A stretch of 64,000 nucleotides of DNA from Nitrobacter sp051535215 (GTDB taxonomy: Bacteria; Pseudomonadota; Alphaproteobacteria; Rhizobiales; Xanthobacteraceae): contig NZ_JBPPLY010000001.1 in the NCBI RefSeq assembly GCF_051535215.1, forward strand, positions 62,001-126,000, in the 5' to 3' direction. Shown piece after piece: positions 53,465 through 62,490 of the stretch (the stretch's first letter is position 1; every line of letters begins with the position of its first letter). The notes beneath the pieces are model-generated. The model ran no database searches. It had not been told where the DNA came from and saw only the letters and a program-made list of their open reading frames with translations. The position numbers were made by a program, and so were the translations under genes.

Positions 53465-54406
53465 ATGAAATTGAAAGTCGCCGTTCAGATGGATCCCATC
53501 GCGCGCATCAACGTGCGCGGCGATTCGACGTTCGCCCTGTTGCTGGAGGCGCAGAGACGCGGCCACACGATCTCGTATTACACGCCGAACAGGCTGTCCC
53601 TGCGCGGCAAGGACGTGGTTGCGCCGGTCCAGCTGCTGACCGTGCGCGATCAGGACGGCGATCATTTTACGCTCGGCGATGCGACACGCACGCATATGGA
53701 ATCATTCGACGTCGTGTTGCTGCGACAGGATCCACCGTTCGATCTCGCCTACATCACGAGTACTCATTTGCTCGAGCGCATCCATCCGAAGACGCTGGTG
53801 GTGAACGATCCCGCAAGCGTGCGCGACGCGCCGGAAAAGCTGTTCGTGATGGATTTTCCCGAACTGATGCCGCCGACATTGATCTCGCGCGATCTCGACG
53901 AGATCAATTCGTTTCGCGCCGAGCACGGCGCGGTGGTGATGAAACCGCTGCATGGTCATGGCGGAGCCGCGGTGTTTCGCGTGATGCCGCAGGACATGAA
54001 TTTCGGGTCGCTGTTCGACATGTTCTCGGTGACGTTCCGCGAGCCATGGGTAATCCAGCGTTTTCTGCCGGAGGTCAAACAGGGCGACAAGCGCATCATC
54101 CTCGTGGACGGCGAATTCGCCGGCGCCATCAATCGCGTTCCGGCCGCGGATGATCTGCGCTCCAACATGGTTCGCGGCGGCGCCGCCAGAGCCACCGACC
54201 TGACACCCCGCGAGCGCGAGATCTGCGAGCGCATCGGCCCCTCGCTGCGCGAACGCGGACTGCTGTTCGTTGGCATCGACGTCATCGACGGCAATCTCAC
54301 CGAAATTAATGTCACCTCCCCCACCGGCATCCGCGCGATCGCCACCTTCGGAGGGCCGGATGTGGCTGCCCGAATCTGGGACCGGATCGAGGCGAAACGA
54401 GCCTAG
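53465..54406 (+). CDS. gshB: Glutathione synthetase
   Basis: A 313-residue ATP-grasp ligase adding glycine to gamma-glutamylcysteine. MKLKVAVQMDPIARINVRGD and STFALLLEAQRRGHTISYYT form the N-domain; VVMKPLHGHGGAAVFRV is the ATP-binding loop; EINVTSPTGIRAIATFGG is the C-terminal metal-binding segment. ATG 53465 is the family start. It connects with ggt at 0.4 kb as another glutathione gene in the window. Confidence 0.96.
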   Translation: MKLKVAVQMDPIARINVRGDSTFALLLEAQRRGHTISYYTPNRLSLRGKDVVAPVQLLTVRDQDGDHFTLGDATRTHMESFDVVLLRQDPPFDLAYITSTHLLERIHPKTLVVNDPASVRDAPEKLFVMDFPELMPPTLISRDLDEINSFRAEHGAVVMKPLHGHGGAAVFRVMPQDMNFGSLFDMFSVTFREPWVIQRFLPEVKQGDKRIILVDGEFAGAINRVPAADDLRSNMVRGGAARATDLTPREREICERIGPSLRERGLLFVGIDVIDGNLTEINVTSPTGIRAIATFGGPDVAARIWDRIEAKRA

Positions 54407-54412
54407 TGCCTT

Positions 54413-54502
54413 TCGCTTCTGATGGAATCAGCAAGCTCCAGGATCTGATTGACGCGTTTTCTTCACGCGAACCGATATCCACTTCGGTCGAAAACGCTCG
54501 AG
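54413..54502 (+). repeat. Composite palindromic repeat B-A (copies B11 and A11)
   Basis: Type B with a base inserted in the right arm (GCTTCTGAT, GGA, ATCAGCAAGC at 54414-54433), then type A in forward orientation (TGACGCGTTTTCTTCACGCG, AACCGATATCCACTTCGG, TCGAAAACGCTCG). It begins 7 bp after the gshB stop. Confidence 0.8.
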
Positions 54503-54654
54503 ACACCATCCCAGGCCTGCCAGCGCACGGCGGAACCGGTTTTAGGAGCAGACCACGCTCAAGGAGAGTGCTTGCCATCCGGAACTTTGTTCTCTCAATG
54601 TTCTTGTGCTCGGGAGGGTTGTAAGCTAATCTCGCATAGGCAGAGGGGGCGGCC

Positions 54655-56193
54655 ATGGTTCAGCGGGTATCCACCGTCGCATTTGAGGGCATCGAGGCGC
54701 GCGCGGTCGACGTGCAGGTGCAGGTCGCGCCGGGTCTGCCCGCCTTCAACATCGTCGGCCTGCCGGATAAGGCGGTGTCGGAGGCTCGGGAGCGTGTGCG
54801 GGCCGCCCTGATCGCTTCAGGTTTGGCGCTGCCGGCTCGCCGAATCACCGTCAACCTCGCCCCCGCCGATCTCCCGAAGGAAGGCAGCCACTACGATCTG
54901 CCGATCGCGCTCGGCCTGATGGCGGCGATCGGCGCCATTCCCTCCGACGCCCTGTCCGGATTTTCGGTGCTCGGCGAACTCGGCCTGGACGGTTCGATCG
55001 CGGCCGTCGCAGGCGTTCTTCCGGCCGCGATCGGAGCGAACGGCCGCGACGAGGGGCTGATCTGCCCGGCAGCCTGCGGCGCGGAGGCGGCCTGGGCGAG
55101 CCCGGACATCCAGATCATCGCCGCAAGCTCGCTGATTCAGATCGCAAATCATTTCAAGGGAACTCAGGTTCTGTCCCGGCCACAGCCCCGGATTCGCGAA
55201 ACTCAAAATGTTGCTCTCGACCTTCGTGACATCAAGGGCCAGGAGAGCGCCAAGCGAGCGCTCGAAATCGCAGCCGCCGGCGGGCATCATCTCCTCATGG
55301 TTGGCTCACCCGGCAGCGGCAAATCGATGCTCGCGGCGCGCCTGCCCTCGATCCTTCCACCGCTGTCGCCGGCCGAACTGCTGGAAGTGTCGATGATCGC
55401 GTCGGTGGCCGGCGAAATCGACGGTGGGGCCCTCACCTCGCGCCGGCCCTTTCGCGCCCCGCATCACTCCGCCAGCATGGCCGCGCTGACGGGCGGCGGT
55501 ACGCGCGCCAAGCCCGGAGAAATCTCTCTGGCGCATAATGGCGTGCTGTTTCTGGACGAACTGCCGGAGTTCGATCCGCGCGTGCTGGATTCCCTCCGGC
55601 AGCCACTGGAGAACGGCGAGATCGCGGTCTCCCGTGCCAACCATCGCGTGACCTATCCCGCGCGTTTCATGCTGGTGGCCGCGATGAACCCTTGCCGCTG
55701 CGGCCACGCCTTCGAGCCTGGTTACGCCTGCAAGCGCGGTCGCATCGACCGCTGCACCGCGGACTATCAGATGCGCATTTCCGGGCCTCTGCTGGACCGA
55801 ATCGATCTGCGGATCGAGGTCCCGGCCGTGACAGCCTCTGATCTCATTCTGCCACCCGCCTCGGAAGGGTCGACCGAAGTAGGGGCCCGTGTCGCCGCGG
55901 CCCGCGACATTCAGGCGGCGCGCTATGCCGCGCTCGGACTTCCGAATGTCCGCACCAATGCCGAAGCGCCGGCGGCCGCGCTGGAAGACATCGCGCAACC
56001 CGATGCACAGGGGCTGAAGCTGCTGCGCGACGCCGCCGAAAGCATGCGTCTGTCGGCGCGCGGTTATCACCGGGTGCTGCGCGTCGCCCGCACGCTCGCT
56101 GACCTCGGCGGTGCCGATAAAATCGGTCGGCTGCATATCGCCGAAGCGTTGTCCTATCGAGCGCTCGCGGAGGACCTCAGGCGGGCGGCCTGA
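54655..56193 (+). CDS. comM: YifB/ComM family Mg-chelatase-like AAA ATPase
   Basis: A 512-residue protein. Residues 1-170 form a Lon-protease-like domain (DVQVQVAPGLPAFNIVGLPD, EARERVRAALIASGLALPA). The ATPase has Walker A GSPGSGKSMLAARL and Walker B FLDELPEF. CRCGHAFEPGYACKRGRIDR gives four cysteines, probably a zinc site. ComM in naturally transformable bacteria is a helicase that extends recombination intermediates; here natural transformation is unproven. ATG 54655 is preceded by AGAGGGGGCGG. Confidence 0.92.
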   Translation: MVQRVSTVAFEGIEARAVDVQVQVAPGLPAFNIVGLPDKAVSEARERVRAALIASGLALPARRITVNLAPADLPKEGSHYDLPIALGLMAAIGAIPSDALSGFSVLGELGLDGSIAAVAGVLPAAIGANGRDEGLICPAACGAEAAWASPDIQIIAASSLIQIANHFKGTQVLSRPQPRIRETQNVALDLRDIKGQESAKRALEIAAAGGHHLLMVGSPGSGKSMLAARLPSILPPLSPAELLEVSMIASVAGEIDGGALTSRRPFRAPHHSASMAALTGGGTRAKPGEISLAHNGVLFLDELPEFDPRVLDSLRQPLENGEIAVSRANHRVTYPARFMLVAAMNPCRCGHAFEPGYACKRGRIDRCTADYQMRISGPLLDRIDLRIEVPAVTASDLILPPASEGSTEVGARVAAARDIQAARYAALGLPNVRTNAEAPAAALEDIAQPDAQGLKLLRDAAESMRLSARGYHRVLRVARTLADLGGADKIGRLHIAEALSYRALAEDLRRAA

Positions 56194-56392
56194 CCAGCGT
56201 TCACTTCCATCGGCAAAGCGGAGACCGTCAATAAGACGTTCTTAACCCTGTTCGCATCGGACAGGGATTTTTGCTCGGTTCCTCAAACACTTCGCAACAC
56301 CGTTCCCCCATGCTGCGGCGCATTGCGTACGCTCCTGCGGCGGATTCCGCCCTCGGACGAAAATGCCGGACACAGACGAACTCGGGTGAGCG

Positions 56393-58651
56393 ATGATGGC
56401 GCGATTGTTCTGGCTCAAGGCGCGTCTGCGCCGCCTGGTCCGGCGACATCCCCGACTTAGCTTTGTCTTTCGGACCTTCACGACCTTTTCGATCACGTTC
56501 GGAGGCGCCTACGGCTTCATAAGCGGCGCCAGAAGTGCAGATTACGACCCTAATACCTTCGCAGTCGGCGTGAGTTTTCTTTTCGCGATGGCCTGCGTCG
56601 GGCTGGCAGTTCTCAGCATGCGCCTGCGCTGGATGCGGAAAAAGCTTCGCAAGGTCGCTCTTCACAACGAGGCACTTGCGGACCGGAACTGGGAGTTGAA
56701 GGAAGCAGAGGAACGGGCGCGCAGCCTTTTCGAATCGCAGGGCGACCTGATCGTCCTGCGCGATTCGGACGGCGTTATCACCTCGGTCAACGACGCCTAT
56801 TGTGTTCTGGCTCAGCGCTCCAGGGCCGAGTTGCTCGGCAGCCGGTTCGCGCTCCCCGTTCTTGAGCAAGGCGAGAGCACGCTTGAAACGAACGGCACGC
56901 GAATCCACGATCAGCGTGTCGAAACCGCGCTTGGCCCGCGCTGGATTGCGTGGCGCGAAGGGCTGGTCCGGATCGACGCCAACCATCCGGCGGAACTGCA
57001 ATGCGTCGGCCGCGACGTCACCAGTCGCATGGAGACCGGGCGCGCGCTTGCTGAAGCACGCGATAACGCGGACGCGGCCAACCGGGCCAAGTCGCGTTTC
57101 CTGGCAATGACCTCGCATGAGTTTCGCACGCCGCTGAACGGCATCATCGGCATGAGCGGATTGCTGCTCGACACCCCTCTCACGCCCGAACAGACGACAT
57201 ATGCCAGAGCGGTCAAGGCGTCCGGCGACGCACTGCTGTCGCTGATCGAGGAATTGCTCGACTATTCCAAGATCGAAGCCGGCAAGATCGAACTCGAAAG
57301 CCGTCCTTTCGTCCTGCCCGACCTGGTCGAGGATGTCACCGAACTGCTCGCGCCCCGCGCGCAGGCGCGGCAACTCGAGATCGCCGCCTATATCGACGAC
57401 AGGCTGCCGATCGAAGTGATCGGAGATGCGGCGCGGTTGCGCCAAGTGCTGCTCAATCTTGCGGGAAACGCCGTCAAGTTCACGCCATCCGGCGGCGTCG
57501 CGCTGATCGTCGAGCCCGGCGGGCGGGCGGGAGACATCCGTTTCATGGTCCAGGATACCGGAATCGGCATAACACCGGATGCGCAGGCGCGAATTTTCCG
57601 CGAATTCGAGCAGGCCGACGAACAGATCGCGCGCCACTACGGCGGCACGGGACTGGGATTGAGCATCAGTGATCGCATCGTCAAGCGGATGGGCGGGCGC
57701 ATCGCCCTCGAAAGCAGGCCGGGCGCCGGTTCGGCATTCGAGGTCTCGATACCCCTCACCGCTCATGACGGCGCCCCGGAGCGAAAGCCGTTCGCTCCGC
57801 CGGATCTCACTGGTCAGCCGATCCTGCTTGTGTCCCCTCAAACGATCGAAGCGTCCCTGTTGGCCCGGCAGCTGGAGCGATGGGGGGCCGAGACCTGCAC
57901 AGTATCGGAGATCGCCGCTGCCCACGCGCGGCTTGCCGAGCGGCCGTGGCACGCGGTGTTCGTGGATCATGCCATGGGGGCGGAGAATGTCTGGCTGTTC
58001 GGTCAGGCTGCATCCTCGCACGCGCCGCGACGAATCGTCATGGTCACGCCGTCGACGCGACACGATCTTCAAACATCCGGCGCAGCCGCGTTCACGGGCT
58101 ATCTGGTCAAGCCTCTGCGAGCTGCGTCGATCGCAGCGCGGCTGACGGCGCCGCCCAATGGCTCGACCGCGCAGCGGACGAGCGACCGCCATAACGACTG
58201 CGAGACGATCGGCGAGTCAGGGACACCCGCCACGGCGCCTGCGCAAAGTCTTTCGATTCTCGTGGCGGAGGATAACGAGATCAACGCGTTGTTGGTACGC
58301 TCGCTCCTGACCCGGCTCGGGCACGACGTGACCGTCGCCGCAAACGGCGAGGAAGCGCTTGAATCGTGGGTCGTCGCCGAAACAGCTGATACGCCCTACG
58401 ATCTGGTGCTGATGGACGTCCAGATGCCGAAGCTCGACGGCATCGAGACCACGCGGAAAATCCGTGAACGGGAAGCCGTTCGTCACGCCCACCGCACCGC
58501 CATTCTGGCGCTCACGGCCAACACGCTGACTGAAGACCGTCAGGCCTGCCTGGAGGCCGGCATGGATGGCTTTCTCGTCAAACCGCTCGATCGGGACAAG
58601 CTGGTTGACGCGCTTGCGAGGCTGCTGGCGTCGCGCCACCTCGCGGCGTGA
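56393..58651 (+). CDS. Hybrid sensor histidine kinase with two receiver domains
   Basis: A 752-residue membrane kinase. Two helices (about 26-45 and 56-76) anchor it with little periplasmic sequence; a coiled coil and a PAS-like domain (108-215) follow. The HisKA box is MTSHEFRTPLNGII with His242; the ATPase has LLNLAGNAVKF (Asn359), DTGIGI and GGTGLGLSIS. Residues 475-585 are a receiver with a phosphoacceptor-like Asp525 and Lys573 but no acidic pair (LLVSPQTIE), so it is degenerate. Residues 621-745 are an intact receiver (Glu626, Asp627, Asp675, Lys730). There is no output domain or adjacent regulator; the partner is unknown. Confidence 0.93.
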   Translation: MMARLFWLKARLRRLVRRHPRLSFVFRTFTTFSITFGGAYGFISGARSADYDPNTFAVGVSFLFAMACVGLAVLSMRLRWMRKKLRKVALHNEALADRNWELKEAEERARSLFESQGDLIVLRDSDGVITSVNDAYCVLAQRSRAELLGSRFALPVLEQGESTLETNGTRIHDQRVETALGPRWIAWREGLVRIDANHPAELQCVGRDVTSRMETGRALAEARDNADAANRAKSRFLAMTSHEFRTPLNGIIGMSGLLLDTPLTPEQTTYARAVKASGDALLSLIEELLDYSKIEAGKIELESRPFVLPDLVEDVTELLAPRAQARQLEIAAYIDDRLPIEVIGDAARLRQVLLNLAGNAVKFTPSGGVALIVEPGGRAGDIRFMVQDTGIGITPDAQARIFREFEQADEQIARHYGGTGLGLSISDRIVKRMGGRIALESRPGAGSAFEVSIPLTAHDGAPERKPFAPPDLTGQPILLVSPQTIEASLLARQLERWGAETCTVSEIAAAHARLAERPWHAVFVDHAMGAENVWLFGQAASSHAPRRIVMVTPSTRHDLQTSGAAAFTGYLVKPLRAASIAARLTAPPNGSTAQRTSDRHNDCETIGESGTPATAPAQSLSILVAEDNEINALLVRSLLTRLGHDVTVAANGEEALESWVVAETADTPYDLVLMDVQMPKLDGIETTRKIREREAVRHAHRTAILALTANTLTEDRQACLEAGMDGFLVKPLDRDKLVDALARLLASRHLAA

Positions 58652-58675
58652 GGGGTCCGTGCCGTTGATCCGGTC

Positions 58676-58819
58676 CTGTTTTTGATTGAGATGATCTTGT
58701 CCGAAAACCAGTTCGCACCCCGGATCAAGTCCAGGGCAGGCATTTTCGGGATCATGCTCTGAAAATCGTCGCATTTTCTTACGGCGAGCCGGTATCCACT
58801 TCGCCGGAAAATGCCCTAA
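58676..58819 (+). repeat. Composite palindromic repeat C-A (copies C3, long form, and A12)
   Basis: C3 (58676-58761) has the usual arms (ATGATCTTGTCCGAAAACC and TTTTCGGGATCATGCTC) but a longer middle with CACCCCGGATCAAGTCCAGG, shared only with C4. A12 follows directly (CGTCGCATTTTCTTACGGCG, AGCCGGTATCCACTTCGC, CGGAAAATGCCCTAAAG) and runs over the coaA stop codon (58818-58816). Confidence 0.8.
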
Positions 58820-59772
58820 AGCCGCCTCAACGCGACCTGCTCGACGACGTGGTCGGCTCCCTTTTTGAGAATCAAGGTCGCGCGCGGCCGTGTCGGCAGG
58901 ATGTTGTCCTCGAGGTTTGCGCGATTGGTGCGTTCCCAGATCGCGATGGCCGTTGCGGTCGCCTCATCGTCCGACAGCAGCGCGTAGCGATGAAAATAGG
59001 AGCGCGGGTCATGGAAGGCAGTGTCCCGCAGCGCCAGGAAACGCTTGACATACCAGTCCCGTAACACCGGTTCCTCGGCGTCAAGATAGACCGAGAAGTC
59101 GAAGAAATCGGAGACAACCGGGACGGCCCTGCCGTCACGCGGCAGCGGACCGGTCTGCAGCACGTTGACGCCTTCAACGATCAGGATATCGGGCTGACTG
59201 ACCTCGGTCCAACTATCTGGCACGATGTCATACGTCAGATGCGAGTAAACCGGCGCCCGCACCGGCGTGCGGCCCGCCTTAATGTCGCTGAGAAATCCCA
59301 GCAGCATCGGCAGATTGTAGCTTTCCGGAAAACCCTTTTTCTGCATCAGGCCATGTCGCTCGAGCACGGCGTTCGGAAACAGAAATCCGTCGGTGGTGAC
59401 GAGTTCGACCTTGGGACGTGGCGACCATCGCGCGAGCAGCGCCTGCAGCACGCGGGCCGTGGTCGATTTCCCGACCGCGACCGATCCCGCCACGCCGATG
59501 ATATACGGCACCTTACGGTCGTGGATGCCGAGAAACTGCCGCTGGGCGACGAAGAGCCGCTGCATCGATGTTACATAGATCGACAGCAGCCTCGACAGAG
59601 GAAGATAGATTTCCTCGACCTCGACGAGATCGAGGCGGTCATGCATCGACCGTAATGCCGCGATTTCATTCGCGCCCAGTGTCATCGGCATGTCGTGCCG
59701 CAGCTTCGCCCACTCGGCGCGGGAAAAAATCCGATACGGATTATATTGCTGCTGCTCTGGCCGCGAATCCAT
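58816..59772 (-). CDS. coaA: Type I pantothenate kinase
   Basis: A 318-residue kinase for the first step of coenzyme A synthesis. MDSRPEQQQYNPYRIFSRAE then WAKLRHDMPMTLGANEIAAL begin the protein; Walker A is GVAGSVAVGKSTTARVLQ; VELVTTDGFLFPNAVLERHG and KGFPESYNL bind substrates. The start at 59772 matches the family. Its stop codon lies inside repeat A12. hisE is 16 bp upstream on the same strand, so coaA is the last gene of the his cluster. Confidence 0.96.
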   Translation of the reverse strand: MDSRPEQQQYNPYRIFSRAEWAKLRHDMPMTLGANEIAALRSMHDRLDLVEVEEIYLPLSRLLSIYVTSMQRLFVAQRQFLGIHDRKVPYIIGVAGSVAVGKSTTARVLQALLARWSPRPKVELVTTDGFLFPNAVLERHGLMQKKGFPESYNLPMLLGFLSDIKAGRTPVRAPVYSHLTYDIVPDSWTEVSQPDILIVEGVNVLQTGPLPRDGRAVPVVSDFFDFSVYLDAEEPVLRDWYVKRFLALRDTAFHDPRSYFHRYALLSDDEATATAIAIWERTNRANLEDNILPTRPRATLILKKGADHVVEQVALRRL

Positions 59773-59788
59773 GAAGCTCGCCCCGGGG

Positions 59789-60112
59789 CTACTCGCGATT
59801 GCGTGCAGCCTTTTCTTCGAGTCCCGACATTCTCGTGCGCTGCGCCAGGGCATCTTCGATGTCCTGGAATTTCACGCCGCGAGCTTTCAACAGCACAAGG
59901 AAGTGGAACATCGCGTCGGCGCCTTCAGCGATCAGGTGATTACGGTCGTTTTCAACCGCAGCGATCACCGTCTCGACGGCTTCCTCGCCGAATTTCTTGG
60001 CGCAATGCTCGGGGCCCTTGTCGAGCAGCTTTCGCGTGTAGGACGCCTCGCCACCAGATGCAGCGCGGGCGTCGATCGTGGCAGCAAGATCATGGATCGT
60101 GAAACGCGACAT
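59789..60112 (-). CDS. hisE: Phosphoribosyl-ATP diphosphatase
   Basis: A 107-residue enzyme of histidine synthesis step 2. The MazG-like helical core is KLLDKGPEHCAKKFGEEAVE then TVIAAVENDRNHLIAEGADA and MFHFLVLLKARGVKFQDIE, with the metal-binding Glu and Asp residues. The start ATG 60112 gives MSRFTIHDLAATIDARA. HisI is not fused or adjacent. A long-form C repeat separates it from hisF. Confidence 0.95.
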   Translation of the reverse strand: MSRFTIHDLAATIDARAASGGEASYTRKLLDKGPEHCAKKFGEEAVETVIAAVENDRNHLIAEGADAMFHFLVLLKARGVKFQDIEDALAQRTRMSGLEEKAARNRE

Positions 60113-60201
60113 CTGTCCTACTCGTCTAACCGCCCACACCCTGGAGCGCGATAATCCCCGAATACCTCAGTCCGATCAGGCTGCATTGAATCAGATCAGG
60201 C

Positions 60202-60290
60202 CCTGTTTTTTGATCGAGCACGATCTATTGCGAAAACCGTTTTCACCCCGGATCAGGTCCTGGGCAGGCTTTTCGGGATCATGCTCTAGC
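60202..60290 (+). repeat. Palindromic repeat, type C, long form (copy C4)
   Basis: TTTGATCGAGCACGATCTAT, GCGAAAACCGTTTTCACCCC, GGATCAGGTCCTGGGCAGG, CTTTTCGGGATCATGCTCTAG. Same insertion as in C3 (58676). It lies between hisE and hisF and is transcribed in the operon. Confidence 0.85.
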
Positions 60291-60310
60291 ACTTCCGCGA
60301 TCCGGAGTCG

Positions 60311-61087
60311 TCAGGGATCGAGCCGCATCGGCAACCCGGCGCGGGCCATATGATCCTTGGCTTGGCGAATGGTAAATTCCCCGAAGTGAAAGATCGACGC
60401 GGCAAGAACCGCCGTCGCATGGCCTTCGCGAATTCCGTCGACCAGGTGGTCGAGATGACCCACGCCGCCGGACGCGATCACGGGCACGGAAACGCTGTCG
60501 GCCACCAGGCGCGTCAGCGGCAGATCGAAGCCTTGACGAGTGCCGTCGCGATCCATCGACGTCAGCAGGATCTCGCCGGCGCCGAGCGACACCACCTCCT
60601 GAGCATATTCGATCGCATCGATGCCGGTGGATTTGCGGCCGCCATGCGTAAAGATTTCCCAGCGATCCGTACCGCCCGCTTTCGACACCCGCTTGGCGTC
60701 GATCGCGACTACGATGCACTGGTCGCCGAACTTCTCCGCGGCTTCCCTGACGAACTCGCGCCGGCTCACCGCCGCGCTGTTGATCGAAACCTTGTCCGCA
60801 CCGGAGCGCAGCAAGACACGGATGTCATCGATAGTGCGAACGCCGCCGCCGACCGTCACCGGCATGAAGCAAGCCTCCGCCGTGCGTCGGACCACATCCA
60901 GCATGATGCCGCGATTCTCGTGCGTCGCGGTGATGTCGAGAAAGGTGAGTTCGTCGGCACCGGCGGCATCGTATGCGACTGCGGCTTCCACCGGGTCGCC
61001 GGCGTCGCGCAGGTCCACGAAGTTGACGCCCTTGACGACGCGGCCATCCTTCACGTCGAGGCAGGGTATGACACGGACCTTGAACAT
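60311..61087 (-). CDS. hisF: Imidazole glycerol phosphate synthase cyclase subunit
   Basis: A 258-residue (beta/alpha)8 barrel, partner of HisH, making IGP and AICAR. MFKVRVIPCLDVKDGRVVKG has the catalytic Asp (Asp11), VVAIDAKRV the second (near 130), and SGGVGHLDHL a phosphate site. ATG 61087 is the family start. It is 15 bp after hisA. Confidence 0.97.
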   Translation of the reverse strand: MFKVRVIPCLDVKDGRVVKGVNFVDLRDAGDPVEAAVAYDAAGADELTFLDITATHENRGIMLDVVRRTAEACFMPVTVGGGVRTIDDIRVLLRSGADKVSINSAAVSRREFVREAAEKFGDQCIVVAIDAKRVSKAGGTDRWEIFTHGGRKSTGIDAIEYAQEVVSLGAGEILLTSMDRDGTRQGFDLPLTRLVADSVSVPVIASGGVGHLDHLVDGIREGHATAVLAASIFHFGEFTIRQAKDHMARAGLPMRLDP

Positions 61088-61102
61088 CGCGCGCAAATAC
61101 TC

Positions 61103-61843
61103 TCAGGCTGCCGCCCGCGCGGCGCGGATCAGCGCCAGCGCCTCAGCGGGATCGAGCCGGCCATCATAGAGCGCGCGACCGGCGATGGCGCCCGCGAGCT
61201 TCTTCGCGCGCGGCGCGAGCAACGCCTTCACATCCGCGATCGAGGCGAAGCCGCCGGACGCAATCACCGGAATTGAAATGCTCTCGGCAAGCGCGATGGT
61301 GGCGTCGAGGTTGAGGCCCTTCAGCAAACCATCGCGCGCGATATCGGTAAAGATGATCGCCGCGATGCCCGCGTCTTCGAACCGCCGCGCGATGTCGAGC
61401 GCGGTCACTTCAGACGTTTCGGCCCAGCCTTCCACCGCGACTTTGCCGTCACGCGCATCGAGACCGACCGCGACGCGCCCCGGAAATGACTTCGCGGCCT
61501 GCTTGACCAGAACCGGATCGCGTACCGCGGCGGTGCCGATGATGACGCGCGCGATGCCCTTGCCGAGCCAGGCTTCGATTGTCTTCAGATCACGGATGCC
61601 GCCGCCGAGCTGCACCGGCATGGTGACGGCCTGCAGCATCCGCTCAACCGCCTCCGCATTGACCGGTTTGCCGGCGAACGCGCCGTCGAGATCGACCACG
61701 TGCAGATATTCGAAGCCTTGCGAGGCGAAGGCGCGCGCCTGCTCGGCAGGATCGAGATTGAACACGGTGGCCCGCGTCATATCGCCCTGCTCGAGGCGAA
61801 CGCATTGGCCGTTCTTCAGGTCGATGGCGGGAAAAAGAATCAC
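61103..61843 (-). CDS. hisA: ProFAR isomerase
   Basis: A 246-residue (beta/alpha)8 barrel that isomerises ProFAR in histidine synthesis. ILFPAIDLKNGQCVRLEQGD carries the catalytic Asp; QLGGGIRDLKTIEAWL and IASGGFASIADVKALL bind phosphates. GTG 61843, overlapping the hisH stop (GTGA), is preferred; GTG 61852 is the alternative. Confidence 0.95.
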   Translation of the reverse strand: MILFPAIDLKNGQCVRLEQGDMTRATVFNLDPAEQARAFASQGFEYLHVVDLDGAFAGKPVNAEAVERMLQAVTMPVQLGGGIRDLKTIEAWLGKGIARVIIGTAAVRDPVLVKQAAKSFPGRVAVGLDARDGKVAVEGWAETSEVTALDIARRFEDAGIAAIIFTDIARDGLLKGLNLDATIALAESISIPVIASGGFASIADVKALLAPRAKKLAGAIAGRALYDGRLDPAEALALIRAARAAA

Positions 61844-62490
61844 GGCTTCCACTTCAGAAAATTCGAAATTAGCGCAAGCCCGAACCGCTGGCTCTTCTCC
61901 GGATGGAACTGGGTGCCGATCGCGGTGTCCCTGCCGATAACAGCCGTCACCGGGCCGCCGTAATCGGCACGCGCCAGCACGTCGGCCTCGTTGAGGGCGT
62001 TCAGGTGATAGGAATGCACGAAATAGGCGTGACGTCCTTTCGGCCCCAGCGGGAGGCCATCGAGCACCGGATGCTCATGTACCGGATCGAGTGTATTCCA
62101 GCCCATATGCGGAATCTTCAGGCTCTCGTCGCGCGGCGAAATCTTTTCGACGTCGCCCGCGATCCAGTCGAGGCCGTCGGTCGTGACATGCTCCCTGCCC
62201 CGCGTCGCCATCAGTTGCATCCCGACGCAAATGCCCAGGAATGGACGGGCCTTGTCGCGCACGACCTCCGTCAAAGCCTGGACCATGCCATCGAGCGCAT
62301 CGAGTCCCCTGCGGCAATCGGCGAATGCGCCGACGCCGGGAAGCACCACGCGATCGGCCCGGAACACCATGTCCGGATCACGCGTCACCACGATCTTTTG
62401 CAAACCCTCAATGCCGCGCGCCGCGCATTCGAACGCCTTCGCAGCCGAATGAAGATTGCCGGAGCCATAATCGATGATCGCTGCGGTCAC
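61840..62490 (-). CDS. hisH: Imidazole glycerol phosphate synthase glutaminase subunit
   Basis: A 216-residue class I glutamine amidotransferase supplying ammonia to HisF. IIDYGSGNLHSAAKAFE starts the domain; the nucleophile Cys is in FLGICVGMQLM and the His/Glu are in GTQFHPEKSQ. The start is GTG 62490, overlapping the DUF2628 stop (GTGA); its end overlaps hisA similarly. Confidence 0.96.
   Translation of the reverse strand: MTAAIIDYGSGNLHSAAKAFECAARGIEGLQKIVVTRDPDMVFRADRVVLPGVGAFADCRRGLDALDGMVQALTEVVRDKARPFLGICVGMQLMATRGREHVTTDGLDWIAGDVEKISPRDESLKIPHMGWNTLDPVHEHPVLDGLPLGPKGRHAYFVHSYHLNALNEADVLARADYGGPVTAVIGRDTAIGTQFHPEKSQRFGLALISNFLKWKP

Noticed and set aside
56228..58192. 654-codon open frame opposite the sensor kinase
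   Set aside because: Shadow frame; the kinase has all catalytic motifs on the plus strand.
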